From: Panulirus ornatus
Taxonomy: Eukaryota > Arthropoda > Malacostraca > Decapoda > Palinuridae
Direction: 5' to 3'
NCBI RefSeq assembly: GCF_036320965.1
Contig: NC_092230.1
Coordinates: 47,722,594-47,786,593, forward strand
Length of the DNA stretch: 64,000 nucleotides
Notes under the pieces: model-generated
What the model was told of the DNA's origin: nothing
Database searches by the model: none
The model's input: only the letters and a program-made list of their open reading frames with translations
Part shown: one piece after another, positions 1 through 9,480 of the stretch
Layout of the letters: each line of letters starts with the position of its first letter
Position numbering within the stretch: the stretch's first letter is position 1
Made by a program: the position numbers and the translations under genes

Positions 1-2180
1 TGTTACAGTTAATGAAAATGACATGATTGTAGCTTGGAAAAGCTTCAGGAAAACCTTTAAATCAGCTGAGGGAACATGTGTACCGGTGTTTAGTAGACAG
101 ACTGTTTCTAAAACAGAACCAAGGTGATGAAATGAAAAAGTGCTTGTTGTTGAAGAAAGTGGCTCATAAGAAACTCAGAGAATCCAATAACCAACATGAT
201 AAAGAATGTAAGTAAATTTGCAGAGAGAATGTAAGAGAGTTATACCACACAGTTAGCATCAATATGAAACATGAATTGCTGAAAAAGCAAAAAGAAACCT
301 TAAGGAGTTTTATAGTTATGTTAGAAGCAAGGGAGTCATTACCCAGTTAATAGGTCCATTAATTACAGAAAATGGTGACTTGGTTCAAGCAGTGAAGCCA
401 TGAAGGACTTTTTTGCAGCTATATTATGGTTGAAGGTGCAATCCATGTACTGAATCCAGTTTCATTGATGAGGGGGAATGTTTTTCAACAGATTGGCATA
501 GAAGCCATGGATATACTTACAGCAGTAAACAGAATGAAAATTAATAAAACGGTAGGCCCAGATAAGTTTTATCTGAGAACAATGAAGGAGGTGAAAAATG
601 AGATAGTTAAAACCCTTGACTCCCCTTTTCAGTAAGTTACTACAGGAAAAGTTCCAGATGAATGAAATTTTGCGAATATAACACCAGTATTCAAAAAAAG
701 GGCAATAAGTCATTACCTGGAAATGATTAAACTTTTAAGTTGATGTCAGTATTTGGAAAACTTGTGGAATCCATCTTTCGAGATAGAACTGTAAACTGTT
801 TAGAGGACCTCCTCTTGATGAATGAATCTCAGCATTGTTTTTGATGAAATTGCTTATGTTTGACAGAGCTGTTTAATTTCTTTTATGATATGATCATCAT
901 GTATGACAAATGTAAAGCTGTCAATTTTATCTATTTAGACTTTCAGAAAGCTTTTGATAAGGTTCTGCATCAGAGATTACTAGCAAAGATTATGTCACAT
1001 GGCATTGATGGGGTTGTATGTCATTGGATATGAAATTGGTTATATGGCCTTAAACAAAGAGTAGTGATTAATGGTCAAGCCATAGAATGTTTAGATATAA
1101 CAAGTGGAGTGCCACAAAGATCAGTCTTGGAACCTGTTCTCTTCATATAGGAATAGATTAATGACATTGATAATGAGCTGCCTTTCAAGATATCAAAATT
1201 TACTGATGATACAAAGCTGGGAAATGAATCTACAAATGAATTTGAATGTCTAACAGCTTCAGATTGACATAGACATACTGATGAACTGGGCTCATAAGGG
1301 GCAAATGGATTTTAACATCAATAAGTGGAAAGGTTTATATTTTGGTTGTAAAAACGAAAAGACAAGCTACAGTATGAACTGCAAAAGGTAAATGCAAAAG
1401 ACTTGGTTATAATATTTTCTAGCAACCTAATACCCAAGTAAGCAATGTACAGAAGCAGTGAAAAGAGTAGACAAAATTCTTGGTTTCATGGGTGGAGCTT
1501 TTGAATTTAAGTCAAGGAAAATCACCCTTTTTCTTTACAATTCATTGGTCCATCCACATCTTGAATATTGTGTTCAGTGTCGGTCACCTACCTAAAAAAA
1601 GATATAGAGAGAAGGGAGAGATACCTAGATGATTCCGAGGCTGAGAAATAATTCCTACAAGGTGCGATTAAACGACTTGAATCTTTGGTTTAGAAAGCTA
1701 TTATTCAAAATGATCAAAGGCTTTGATAATCTTGATCTTTCAAGTTACCTGAGACTTGATTTATCTGATTTTACTAATAGTAACAGATACAAATGTGGGC
1801 AAACAATTTACCTTGAGTGAGGCAAAGTATTTTTTCAATAGGATTATTAACAAATGAAACGATTTGCCAAGTAGAGTGGTTGAAAGCTGTACTGAAGATA
1901 CATTCAAGAATAGTCCTGATAAATACTTCACTTCAAGTCTACGACTCATTATTTGCACCACCAAAGTGAAAATGATGATTAGCAGGTTATTCTGTTTGAT
2001 TGAGCTGTATGCCTTCTAACTTTTATGACACTATTCTGGGAGTTTCTGATATCTTCCACTATCACAAACAGCCTCAAGGGGCCCCATTGGTCAATTGTAG
2101 TTTGAATTACTTTCTATTAATTTGTATTAATGTTCAAGTGATGGGGTCCCACAATTTTCAAACAACTTCCCCTCTCATTA
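1..2180 (+). mobile_element. CR1/jockey-like non-LTR retrotransposon relic, 3' part
   Basis: Broken reverse-transcriptase reading frame running off the left window edge. Pieces in three frames read in order as a CR1-like polymerase: a pre-RT part near 300-640 (ends in a VGPDKFYLRTMKEV-like stretch), motif A near 935-975 (LDFQKAFDKVLHQRLLAKI), a SGVPQ motif near 1105, and FTDDTKLG near 1198, which is the FADD catalytic box with A changed to T. A C-terminal LYNSLVHPHLEY-like block lies near 1535-1575, and a final NDLPSRVVE-like block near 1858-1885. About 1970-2180 looks like the 3' untranslated part. Many stops and frameshifts make it a dead, old copy. This family differs from the LINE that fills the rest of the window. 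The clade name is by resemblance only. Confidence 0.8.
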
Positions 2181-2955
2181 CAAATAGGTAATTACATGGT
2201 ACATGCAGACAGCATATAGAAATTTGAAAAGTAGTATGATAATGGAGAATGTTCAAGAGATGGGTTCTCATAAAAGTAAATCCCCATCCCTATAAAGTAT
2301 GTATTAGGTAGCTAGAAATAGGTGAATACACATTAACAAAATACCTGAATGAGCTTTGACTGCAGGTGAAAAATAACCTTGTTTGAGGTTGTATTATCAT
2401 CAGTGGACATGGAGTACAGTCTTATCAATGAGCTTCTCACTTCATAGAAGTCCATCATATCCCTCCTACTGATTGTTGTCCAGCCTTGAAACTGTAGGGT
2501 TCCCCAATAAAAAGGGTAATAGTGTTGAAAGATTAATGAAATTTATTTATACACAAAGCAGGGTCTCACATCAAGATAATGGTTTAAGGAAACTGTTTTT
2601 CTTAGCACCATGCACAAAGTATCATTGAGAATTTGGAGCAGAAATACATAAATGTTGCTTCTGGTGGAAAATTTGATTTATTGCAGATCACAAAATGTGT
2701 TAATGTGGTCCCATCTGGGAAATTGCTCTCCTCCAAGTTTGAGTTGGCATGAGCCACAAACATGCTTTTTACATGACAACTTAATACAGTTATTAAGCAG
2801 CTTCATGTATATTTTTTGGCTTGTGATCCACAAGCCTCTAATTACCATGTAAATGTATGGCACATCTGAAGGCACATCACGTGCAAGTGCATCTTGGCTG
2901 TCCCTATCGTATGTTGATGCATGACCTTGCTTTATTTACCTCCAGTGTTACATTG
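2181..2955. other. No recognisable feature
   Basis: AT-rich sequence with only short open frames (longest about 66 codons) and no family resemblance that I can see. It separates two retroelement relics and may be older decayed repeat. Confidence 0.5.
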
Positions 2956-4175
2956 TACCTGCAAGTAGTTACATTGTGAGTAAAAGGTCTGCATCATTGT
3001 CATTGGACAGTAAGACATATATTCATCAAGGACCTTCTTGCTTCAGAGACGTATATTGCTTCCTTTCTCTCTGGGAGAGTGCAGACCCTCAAAGTTGCAG
3101 GAGCCTCACAAAAGGGGTCCTGGGGCTTTACACATGATGATAATGGATTTACCTCCAAAAAATGATCAAGCAGTATAATAGAGTTCCCCAAGGAGCATCG
3201 GTTTTTCCAGCTCTCTTTAATATCTCACTACATGACCTCCTGTCACTTCCTAGAGACCTCAGTATGAAATCCTTTAACTTGCAGATGACTTCACCATCAT
3301 ATCAAAACATCCTGATATCACTCAGTCAACAGCAAACATGCTATACTACATCACATAATTGGAAAACTGGCTTACCCAAAGCATCACCACTGAAATCTTC
3401 CTTCATCTTCTTAACCCTGACAGACAAGCATTCAACCTGGACCTTTCCAAAATCTTGATTGGTTAGTCACTTTCACTTCACAAAACTCAAACCAAAGTGG
3501 TTATTACAGACAACTTGCAGAAGTGGTTCATACCCCTTGCCACTAGCATCATCAGAAAGGCCAAAAACAAACCAAATGCCTACAGAACCCATATGAGTAC
3601 CAGATTTGACCAAGGTAGAGAATCACTTAGTATCCTCTATGAAAAGTTTTTCCACCGCACCTTAAATGATACTCTACCTGGACATCCACCCTGCAAAAGC
3701 AAATATAAGAAAGATAGAAACCATTAACACTGGCTGTATGCAATCACAGACATTCAACATCTGCACAGTGAAGCAAAGAACTTGCATTGCAGTCCCACCT
3801 CATTGTTCATAGCATTCTGTTATTTGCAGCAACACAAGATCCCTCCCATCCAAACCACCCCATAACCAACAGCCAATCCCAAGTAAAAGTAAAGGATTTT
3901 CTCATGCATCATGGTTCAGCAACCTGTAAATATGTACAAATCCTGCATTTCCCCCAACAAATGTGACTAATAATACAAGTACACATGAAAATAACCTCGT
4001 AAGTGCTAAACAACAGACAACAGTCCTCCCAACCCGTCCATAAACACCACCACTCTAGACATTCAACCATCTGGACCTACACTCCCCAGGCTGTGATGAG
4101 GTACCTTTTCTCACCTAAGTTCGGGACTTTACCCAACCCTGCAATGCTATGAATGGAGATTCAACATATCATAGG
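2956..4175 (+). mobile_element. Jockey-like non-LTR retrotransposon relic (RT and C-terminal parts)
   Basis: A frame at 3162-3458 begins with RVPQGASVFPALFNISLHDL, the conserved 'GVPQG-S-V-L-x-P-x-LFN' segment of non-LTR reverse transcriptases. The catalytic FADD box that should follow is degraded. A second frame at 3497-3727 holds a C-terminal part (KAKNKPNAYRTH, then FHRTLNDTLPGHP), and frame-shifted pieces continue to about 4170 (near 3740-3850, HLHSEAKNLH). The order matches the thumb and C-terminal regions of jockey-type elements. It is a different family from the relic at 1-2180 and from the dominant LINE. Multiple stops and frame changes: not functional. Confidence 0.65.
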
Positions 4176-5034
4176 ACCCATACTTGAATACTTTATCCGT
4201 AATTGTTTTGCACTCACAAACAAACACAACATCCCTCTTACTGTGGTTGCAGAAACTCCATAGAAGGGGTTCTTGGCATGAAAATCAGTATTCTTGCATA
4301 TTTTTAAAGCAATAAGTGCATAACACACACCCATAAAACATTTTTCATTTTTCAATACGTGGGTGTCAAACCACCTGCTAAGACAGAAGGCAGGAATATT
4401 TTCTTAAGCACACAGGCTATGAGAAAATGGTCCTTTGATTATTTGAATATTCAGGTAAGCTCCATAAGTCCAGCTACCTATTAATAACTTTTTACAGAAT
4501 CTTTTGGCAAAGCATAGTGGTTATATATAGCCTGTGTGATGTAGTTGATGATCCTACCTCTTGTTTCAGCAGATAATAGTTATATATGTAATTCTTATAT
4601 TTGCTTTTGATTGAATGAATGTTGTGTGTATGTTTTTGTGGATGAGTGCAGGACATACTGAGGAGTGAGTATTCACTGTCTTCACAGGAAAGTATTGCAT
4701 CTTCGGTGTGAGGTATCTTGAAATATGGAATTAGTGTTTGTATAGTTAGAGAGATGGGTGAACTTCAGAAGACAGACAAGAAAGCATAATTTTTACATGT
4801 CAAGGGAGTTTAGCTTTAGGAAAGTGTGTCTGATGAAGTGTAATTTGTGTGTATTGGGAAGGTGGATTTTTAGTACTTGTCAAATCATTATAGCATATAC
4901 ATGTTTTGTTACTGTTGAGTGTTTGGGGAAAGATCTGTGAGTATTGTTAAAGTGTGAAATAAGGGTGAGCTTTTTCTTTCTGGTTGGAGTTGATGGTTGC
5001 TTATTAAGTGAGAGGAGTCTTATATTGTTGTAAG
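4176..5034. other. No recognisable feature
   Basis: AT-rich sequence without convincing coding or repeat structure. It ends at the TA dinucleotide flanking the DNA transposon that follows. Confidence 0.5.
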
Positions 5035-5036
5035 TA

Positions 5037-5065
5037 CAGGTACATCATCGATTTTCCAGCAACTG
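5037..5065 (+). repeat. Left terminal inverted repeat of the pogo/Tigger element
   Basis: Begins CAGGTACATCATCGATTTTC immediately after TA, and pairs with 5994-6022. Confidence 0.75.
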
Positions 5066-5279
5066 ATGATTCGGCACATCCTTTAGTCCAGACAGAATTA
5101 CATGAGGGAACTTGAAATTACTGCAGCCACCAGACTAGTTTACTTGATGGCCACAGATGGCATTGTGTGTAGGGTGCATTTACTTACATTCTTTACAATG
5201 CACTTGTTGGTGGTGATACCGCAGTTCTGAGATTCTTAGCTTATTTTGCTCAAATTTAACCCTAGCTATGGCTTCTAAG

Positions 5280-5820
5280 ACATACGAGTGTCAGTCGTGG
5301 TGTCAAATGTAAACACCAGTCCATATTGATCCAAGATCAAGTAGAACTGTTGAAAAAAATTGGTTGTGGTGTTTCGGTGCGTAAGGTGTTTGACATCTAC
5401 AGTATTGGTTCATCAACTGTTTATGATATAAAGAAGCAAAGGGAGAAAATATTGAAATTCTATGCAGACAGTATTTCCAAGAAGCATGTGACGATTAGAA
5501 AAACTATGAAAGATGGTAAGAGTACTGAGCACGATCGAGTGATGATAGAATGATTTCGACAGCGTTGGAGTGATGGTGTGGAATTGTCAGGTAGCATGAT
5601 AATGGACCAGGCTAAGTTGTTCCATGAAGAACTTAAATTACAACATGAGTGTGACTAAAGTGAAGGAAGGATTCAAAGATTCAAGAAGCACCATGGAATT
5701 TCCATGAGTAAAGTATGCGGAGAAAAGCGGTCTGCAAACCACAAATGAGCTGCCGAGTATGTGGACGAATTTACAAAATTTGTAGCTGACGAGCACTTCA
5801 GTCCTGAGCAGGTGTATAAT
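5280..5820 (+). pseudogene. Tigger/jerky-type transposase fragment (CENP-B-like DNA-binding half)
   Basis: The longest open stretch (5326-5553) reads QDQVELLKKIGCGVSVRKVF and then IGSSTVYDIKKQREKILKF: the first helix-turn-helix of CENP-B/pogo/jerky transposases. After a stop at 5551-5553 the frame continues with FRQRWSDGVELSGSMIMDQA (about 5554-5613) and, after more breaks, RFKKHHGISMSKVCGEKRSA (about 5677-5740), the second CENP-B-type DNA-binding domain. It ends with DEHFSPEQVYN, where the family continues into the DDE catalytic domain, which is missing here. In-frame stops at 5551, about 5656 and about 5746 show it is dead. Confidence 0.8.
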
Positions 5821-5993
5821 GTATTTCTTTTATTTAATTTACGTTTGATATTTGTTTAATTTAAGTTTTTAGCCATCATGGTATACTCTAGACACATGGG
5901 AGATGTATAATTGGTTTAGAGGTGTGTTGATGAATTATTACCTGACCACGGTTGGTCCTGCAAAATGGTTAATTCAGCAAGGCTTTGGAACCA

Positions 5994-6022
5994 AGAGTGC
6001 CGGAAAATCGGGGGTGTACCTG
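5994..6022 (-). repeat. Right terminal inverted repeat of the pogo/Tigger element
   Basis: Reverse complement begins CAGGTACACCCCCGATTTTC, mirrors 5037-5065, and is followed by TA at 6023-6024. Confidence 0.75.
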
Positions 6023-6024
6023 TA

Positions 6025-6384
6025 TTTGGGTGTCAAACCCAATGAAATGAAATTGTATTACAATTCCTTTTATCTCATGGAGGCATTGAATGTTCGTGGT
6101 TGCTCTTAGTTATTGTTGTGAGTGCTCTTTTTTTTGTGATTTATGGTTTCATTGCTGTTGAGTTTCTGTATTTCTATAGTTGCAGATGATGAAATAGAAG
6201 AAGCTGATAAGGCATTGGAAGGTAAAGGAGGGCTTTACATAATTAAACTGCCAAGGGCCTATGGAACATTCGGTATCTTTGTTAATCTAAAAAGCAAAGC
6301 TTTCTGAGATTGACAAAGGATTGAAGTAGTGGCAGTAGAATTTGATTCGTTGACAGAATATGAACTTTTTGACATGTATGCAGT
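6025..6384. other. Unassigned sequence with one exon-like stretch
   Basis: Between the DNA transposon and the repeat pile. A stretch at about 6184-6306 is open (ADDEIEEADKALEGKGGLYI...), follows a TTGCAG acceptor-like site and includes GGTAAAG, which could be a donor. I do not recognise the peptide. It may be a decayed transposase or a chance open frame. Confidence 0.25.
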
Positions 6385-6475
6385 TTCCTGCATTTGCGAG
6401 ATAGCGTCAAGAACAGATGACTAAGCCTTAGAGGGAAAGAACCTCATTTGGCACCCTTTTCTTTTTTTTTCTTTC
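6385..6475 (-). mobile_element. SINE-like element fragment, old
   Basis: Holds a decayed form of the shared tail (TTTGCGAGATAGCGTCAAGA on the plus strand), then an ACAGATGACTAAGCCTTAGAGGG segment in pieces that matches the SINE-like elements at 46166-46400 read in reverse. Degenerate, partial copy. Confidence 0.5.
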
Positions 6476-6489
6476 TTTTGGAAGAGTAA

Positions 6490-7300
6490 AACAGGAGGGT
6501 GAAGGGCTTGCACGGAATAGGGGGAATTGGAATGATGTATTATTCTGGGGTTGATATGCTGTCAATGGATTGAACCAGGGCATGTGAAACATCAGGGGTA
6601 AATCATGGAAAGGTCTGTGGGGCCTGGATGTGGATGGGAGCTGTGGTTTTAGTGCATTACACATGACAGCTAGAGAGCAGAAAAGGTTGTATTAAAATGG
6701 TTTGGACATATTGAGAGAATGAGTGAGGAAAGGTTGACAAAGAGGATATATGTGTCAGAGATGGAAGGAACAAGGAGAAGCAGGAGACCGAACTGTATGT
6801 GGGAGGATGGAGTGAAAAAGATATTGAGTGATTAGGGCCTGAGCATACAGGAGGGTGAGAGGTGTGCAAGGAATGGAGTGAATTGGAATGATGTGGTATA
6901 CTGGAGTCGACGGCATGTGAAACTTCTTGGGTTAAATATGGAAAGGTCTGTGGGGCCTGGATGTGGATAGGGAGCTGTGGTTTTGGTGCATTACTCATGT
7001 CAGTTAGAGACTGGATGTGAATGAATGTGACCTTTTTTCCTGTTTTCCTGGTGCTACCTCACTGAAGCTGGGGGTAGCATTGCTGTTCCCTGTGGGGCGG
7101 GGTAATGACAGGAATGGATGAAGGCTAGTAAGTATGAATATTTACATGTGTATATATGTGTATGTCCGCATATGTGTATGTATATGTTATGTATATATGG
7201 GCATTTATGTATATATATGTGTATAAAAGTGGATGGGTCATTCTTTGTTTGTTTCCGGCACTACCTCGCTGATGCAGGAAACAGCGATTATGTATAAGAA
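6490..7300 (+). mobile_element. Old LINE-A 3' fragments, two in a row
   Basis: 6490-6665 holds the end of the LINE-A frame and the start of its 3' untranslated region. At about 6666 the sequence jumps back into the frame (LKWFGHIERMSEERLTKRIY equivalent at 6690-6750) and runs again through the terminal segment and a long 3' region to about 7300. The C-terminal motifs GHIERM, RPNCMWEDGVKKI and a terminal stop region are visible but interrupted. Divergence from the young copies is clear, so these are old insertions or one rearranged insertion. Confidence 0.7.
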
Positions 7301-7529
7301 AAAAACCATGGAAAGGTCTGTAGGGAGCTGTGGTTTCGATGCATTACACATGACAGCTAGAGATTGAGTGTGAATGAATGTGACCTTTTTGGTCCGTTTT
7401 TCTGGCGCTACCTCACTGAAGCGGGGGTTGGTAATGCTATTTTCCTGTGCAGCGAGGTAGCAACAGGGATGGATGAAGGCAAGCAAGTACAAATATGTAC
7501 ATGTGTATATATGCATATGTTTGTGTATT

Positions 7530-7530
<1 letters not shown>
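7301..7530 (+). mobile_element. LINE-A long-form 3' tail
   Basis: Begins with the ATGGAAAGGTCTGTAGGGAG region and includes the CATTACACATGACAGCTAGA landmark and GCGCTACCTCACTGAAGCGG, all part of the long version of the LINE-A 3' untranslated region. It runs into the (TA)n tract. Confidence 0.7.

Positions 7531-7586
<56 letters not shown>
7531..7586. repeat. (TA)n microsatellite
   Basis: About 28 TA units between a LINE-A tail on the left and the 5' truncation point of another LINE-A on the right. Confidence 0.95.
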
Positions 7587-7589
<3 letters not shown>

Positions 7590-8531
7590 TGTGAGAAACT
7601 GCAGAAGCTGGTGACTGAGTTTGGTAAAGTGTGTGGAAGAAGAAAGTTAAGAGTAAATGTGAATAAGAGCAAGGTTATTAGGTACAGTAGGGTTGAGGGT
7701 CAAGTCAATTGGGAGGTGAGTTTGAATGGAGAAAAACTGGAGGAAGTGAAGTGTTTTAGATATCTGGGAGTGGATCTGTCAGCGGATGGAACCATGGAAG
7801 CGGAAGTGGATCATAGGGTGGGGGAGGGGGCGAAAATTTTGGGAGCCTTGAAAAATGTGTGGAAGTCGAGAACATTATCTCGGAAAGCAAAAATGGGTAT
7901 GTTTGAAGGAATAGTGGTTCCAACAATGCTGTATGGTTGCGAGGCGTGGGCTATGGATAGAGTTGTGCGCAGGAGGATGGATGTGCTGGAAATGAGATGT
8001 TTGAGGACAATGTGTGGTGTGAGGTGGTTTGATCGAGTAAGTAACGTAAGGGTAAGAGAGATGTGTGGAAATAAAAAGAGCGTGGTTGAGAGAGCAGAAG
8101 AGGGTGTTTTGAAATGGTTTGGGCACATGGAGAGAATGAGTGAGGAAAGATTGACCAAGAGGATATACGTGTCGGAGGTGGAGGGAACGAGGAGAAGAGG
8201 GAGACCAAATTGGAGGTGGAAAGATGGAGTGAAAAAGATTTTGTGTGATCGGGGCCTGAACATGCAGGAGGGTGAAAGGAGGGCAAGGAATAGAGTGAAT
8301 TGGAGCGATGTGGTATACAGGGGTTGACGTGCTGTCAGTGGATTGAATCAAGGCATGTGAAGCGTCTGGGGTAAACCATGGAAAGCTGTGTAGGTATGTA
8401 TATTTGCGTGTGTGGACGTGTGTATGTACATGTGTATGGGGGGGGGGTTGGGCCATTTCTTTCGTCTGTTTCCTTGCGCTACCTCGCAAATGCGGGAGAC
8501 AGCGACAAAGTATAAAAAAAAAAAAAAAAAA
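7587..8531 (+). mobile_element. LINE-A, 5'-truncated, short-tail form
   Basis: Reading frame enters at CEKLQKLVTEFGKVCGRRKL, just after the reverse-transcriptase FADD box, and stays open to the natural stop at 8325-8327. It covers the thumb-like part (RYLGVDLSADGTME) and the C-terminal GHMERMSEERLTKR and GRPNWRWKDGVKKI segment. The short 3' tail (8328-8514) includes TTTCGTCTGTTTCCTTGCGC and GCTACCTCGCAAATGCGGGA and ends in about 17 A. With endonuclease and catalytic RT motifs missing it cannot move itself. It looks young: the 247-codon remnant has no stop. Confidence 0.9.
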
Positions 8532-8539
8532 ATATACAT

Positions 8540-9075
8540 ATATGTGAGATGTTTGAGGACAATGTGTGGTGTGAGGTGGTTTGATCGAGTAAGTAACGTA
8601 AGGGTAAGAGAGATGTGTGGAAATAAAAAGAGCGTGGTTGAGAGAGCAGAAGAGGGTGTTTTGAAATGGTTCGGGCACATGGAGAGAATGAGTGAGGAAA
8701 GATTGACCAAGAGGATATATGTGTCGGAGGTGGAGGGGACGAGGAGAAGAGGGAGACCAAATTGGAGGTGGAAAGATGGAGTGAAAAAGATTTTGTGTGA
8801 TCGGGGCCAGAACATGCAGGAGGGTGAAAGGAGGGCAAGGAATAGAGTGAATTGGAGCGATGTGGTATACCGGGGTTGACGTGCTGTCAGTGGATTGTAT
8901 CAAGGCATGTGAAGCGTCTGGGGTAAACCATGGAAAGCTGTGTAGGTATGTATATTTGCGTGTGTGGACGTATGTATATACATGTGTATGGGGGTGGGTT
9001 GGGCCATTTCTTTCGTCTGTTTCCTTGCGCTACCTCGCAAACGCGGGAGACAGCGACAGAAAAAAAAAAAAAAGA
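8540..9075 (+). mobile_element. LINE-A, 5'-truncated, short-tail form
   Basis: Only the last 112 codons remain (from VRCLRTMCGVRWFDRVSNVR at about 8543 to the stop at 8877-8879), then the short 3' tail and an A-rich end (9060-9073). It directly follows the A-tract and a short TA run of the preceding copy, suggesting insertion at that tail. Confidence 0.9.
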
Positions 9076-9104
9076 AAATGTGTGTATTTATGGGCATGTA
9101 TGTA

Positions 9105-9257
9105 TATATGTTTATTTTTATTTTTTATTATACTTTGTTGCTGTCTCCCATGTTAGCGAGGTAGCACAAGGAAACAGACGAAACAATGGCCCAACCCACC
9201 CACATACACATGTATATACATTCATGTCCACAGGCACATATACATACCTATACATCT

Positions 9258-9260
<3 letters not shown>
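9105..9260 (-). mobile_element. LINE-A 3' tail only
   Basis: Reverse-strand tail: A-tract as T-rich DNA at 9105-9130, then TGTTGCTGTCTCCCATGTTA, GCGAGGTAGCACAAGGAAAC and the CA/TA-rich 3' region. No coding part. It faces the plus-strand tail at 9327-9470 across a (TA)n tract. Confidence 0.8.

Positions 9261-9327
<67 letters not shown>
9261..9327. repeat. (TA)n microsatellite
   Basis: About 33 TA units between two LINE-A tails of opposite orientation. Confidence 0.95.
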
Positions 9328-9330
<3 letters not shown>

Positions 9331-9480
9331 TGAGGTGTGTATATTTGCGTGTGTGGACATATGTATATACATGTGTATGGGGGGGGGTTGGGCCATTTCT
9401 TTCGTCTGTTTCCATGCGCTACCTCGCAAACGCGGGAGACAGCGACAAAGTATAATAAAAAAAAAAATATATATATATAT
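9328..9480 (+). mobile_element. LINE-A 3' tail only
   Basis: Short plus-strand tail with TTGCGTGTGTGGACATATGT, GCTACCTCGCAAACGCGGGA, and an A-rich end followed by a short (TA)n. The next element starts directly after. Confidence 0.8.

Larger units (their letters stand above)
5037..6022 (+). mobile_element. pogo/Tigger-like DNA transposon, internally deleted
   Basis: The left end begins CAGGTACATCATCGATTTTC. The right end, read on the minus strand, begins CAGGTACACCCCCGATTTTC: an inverted repeat of at least 20 bases with four mismatches. Both ends are flanked by the dinucleotide TA (5035-5036 and 6023-6024), the target duplication of Tc1/mariner-pogo elements. Inside, about 5280-5820 encodes the N-terminal half of a Tigger/jerky-type transposase. 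The catalytic DDE half is absent, so at 986 bp this is a non-autonomous deletion derivative. It could move only with a transposase supplied from elsewhere. Confidence 0.8.

Noticed and set aside
5905..6109. 68-codon frame across the right end of the Tigger element
   Set aside because: It runs over the terminal repeat and TA into flanking DNA, so it cannot be a real gene.
7473..7586. Possible N-terminus of the 284-codon frame ending at 8327
   Set aside because: It comes from tail and (TA)n sequence before the truncated LINE-A.
7408..7672. Frames made of repeating IY residues
   Set aside because: They are translations of (TA)n microsatellites.
8930..9480. Long plus-strand frame joining tail sequence to the LINE-A endonuclease (starting at 8930)
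   Set aside because: The part before 9481 is non-coding tail and microsatellite that happens to be in frame. The real element begins at about 9481.
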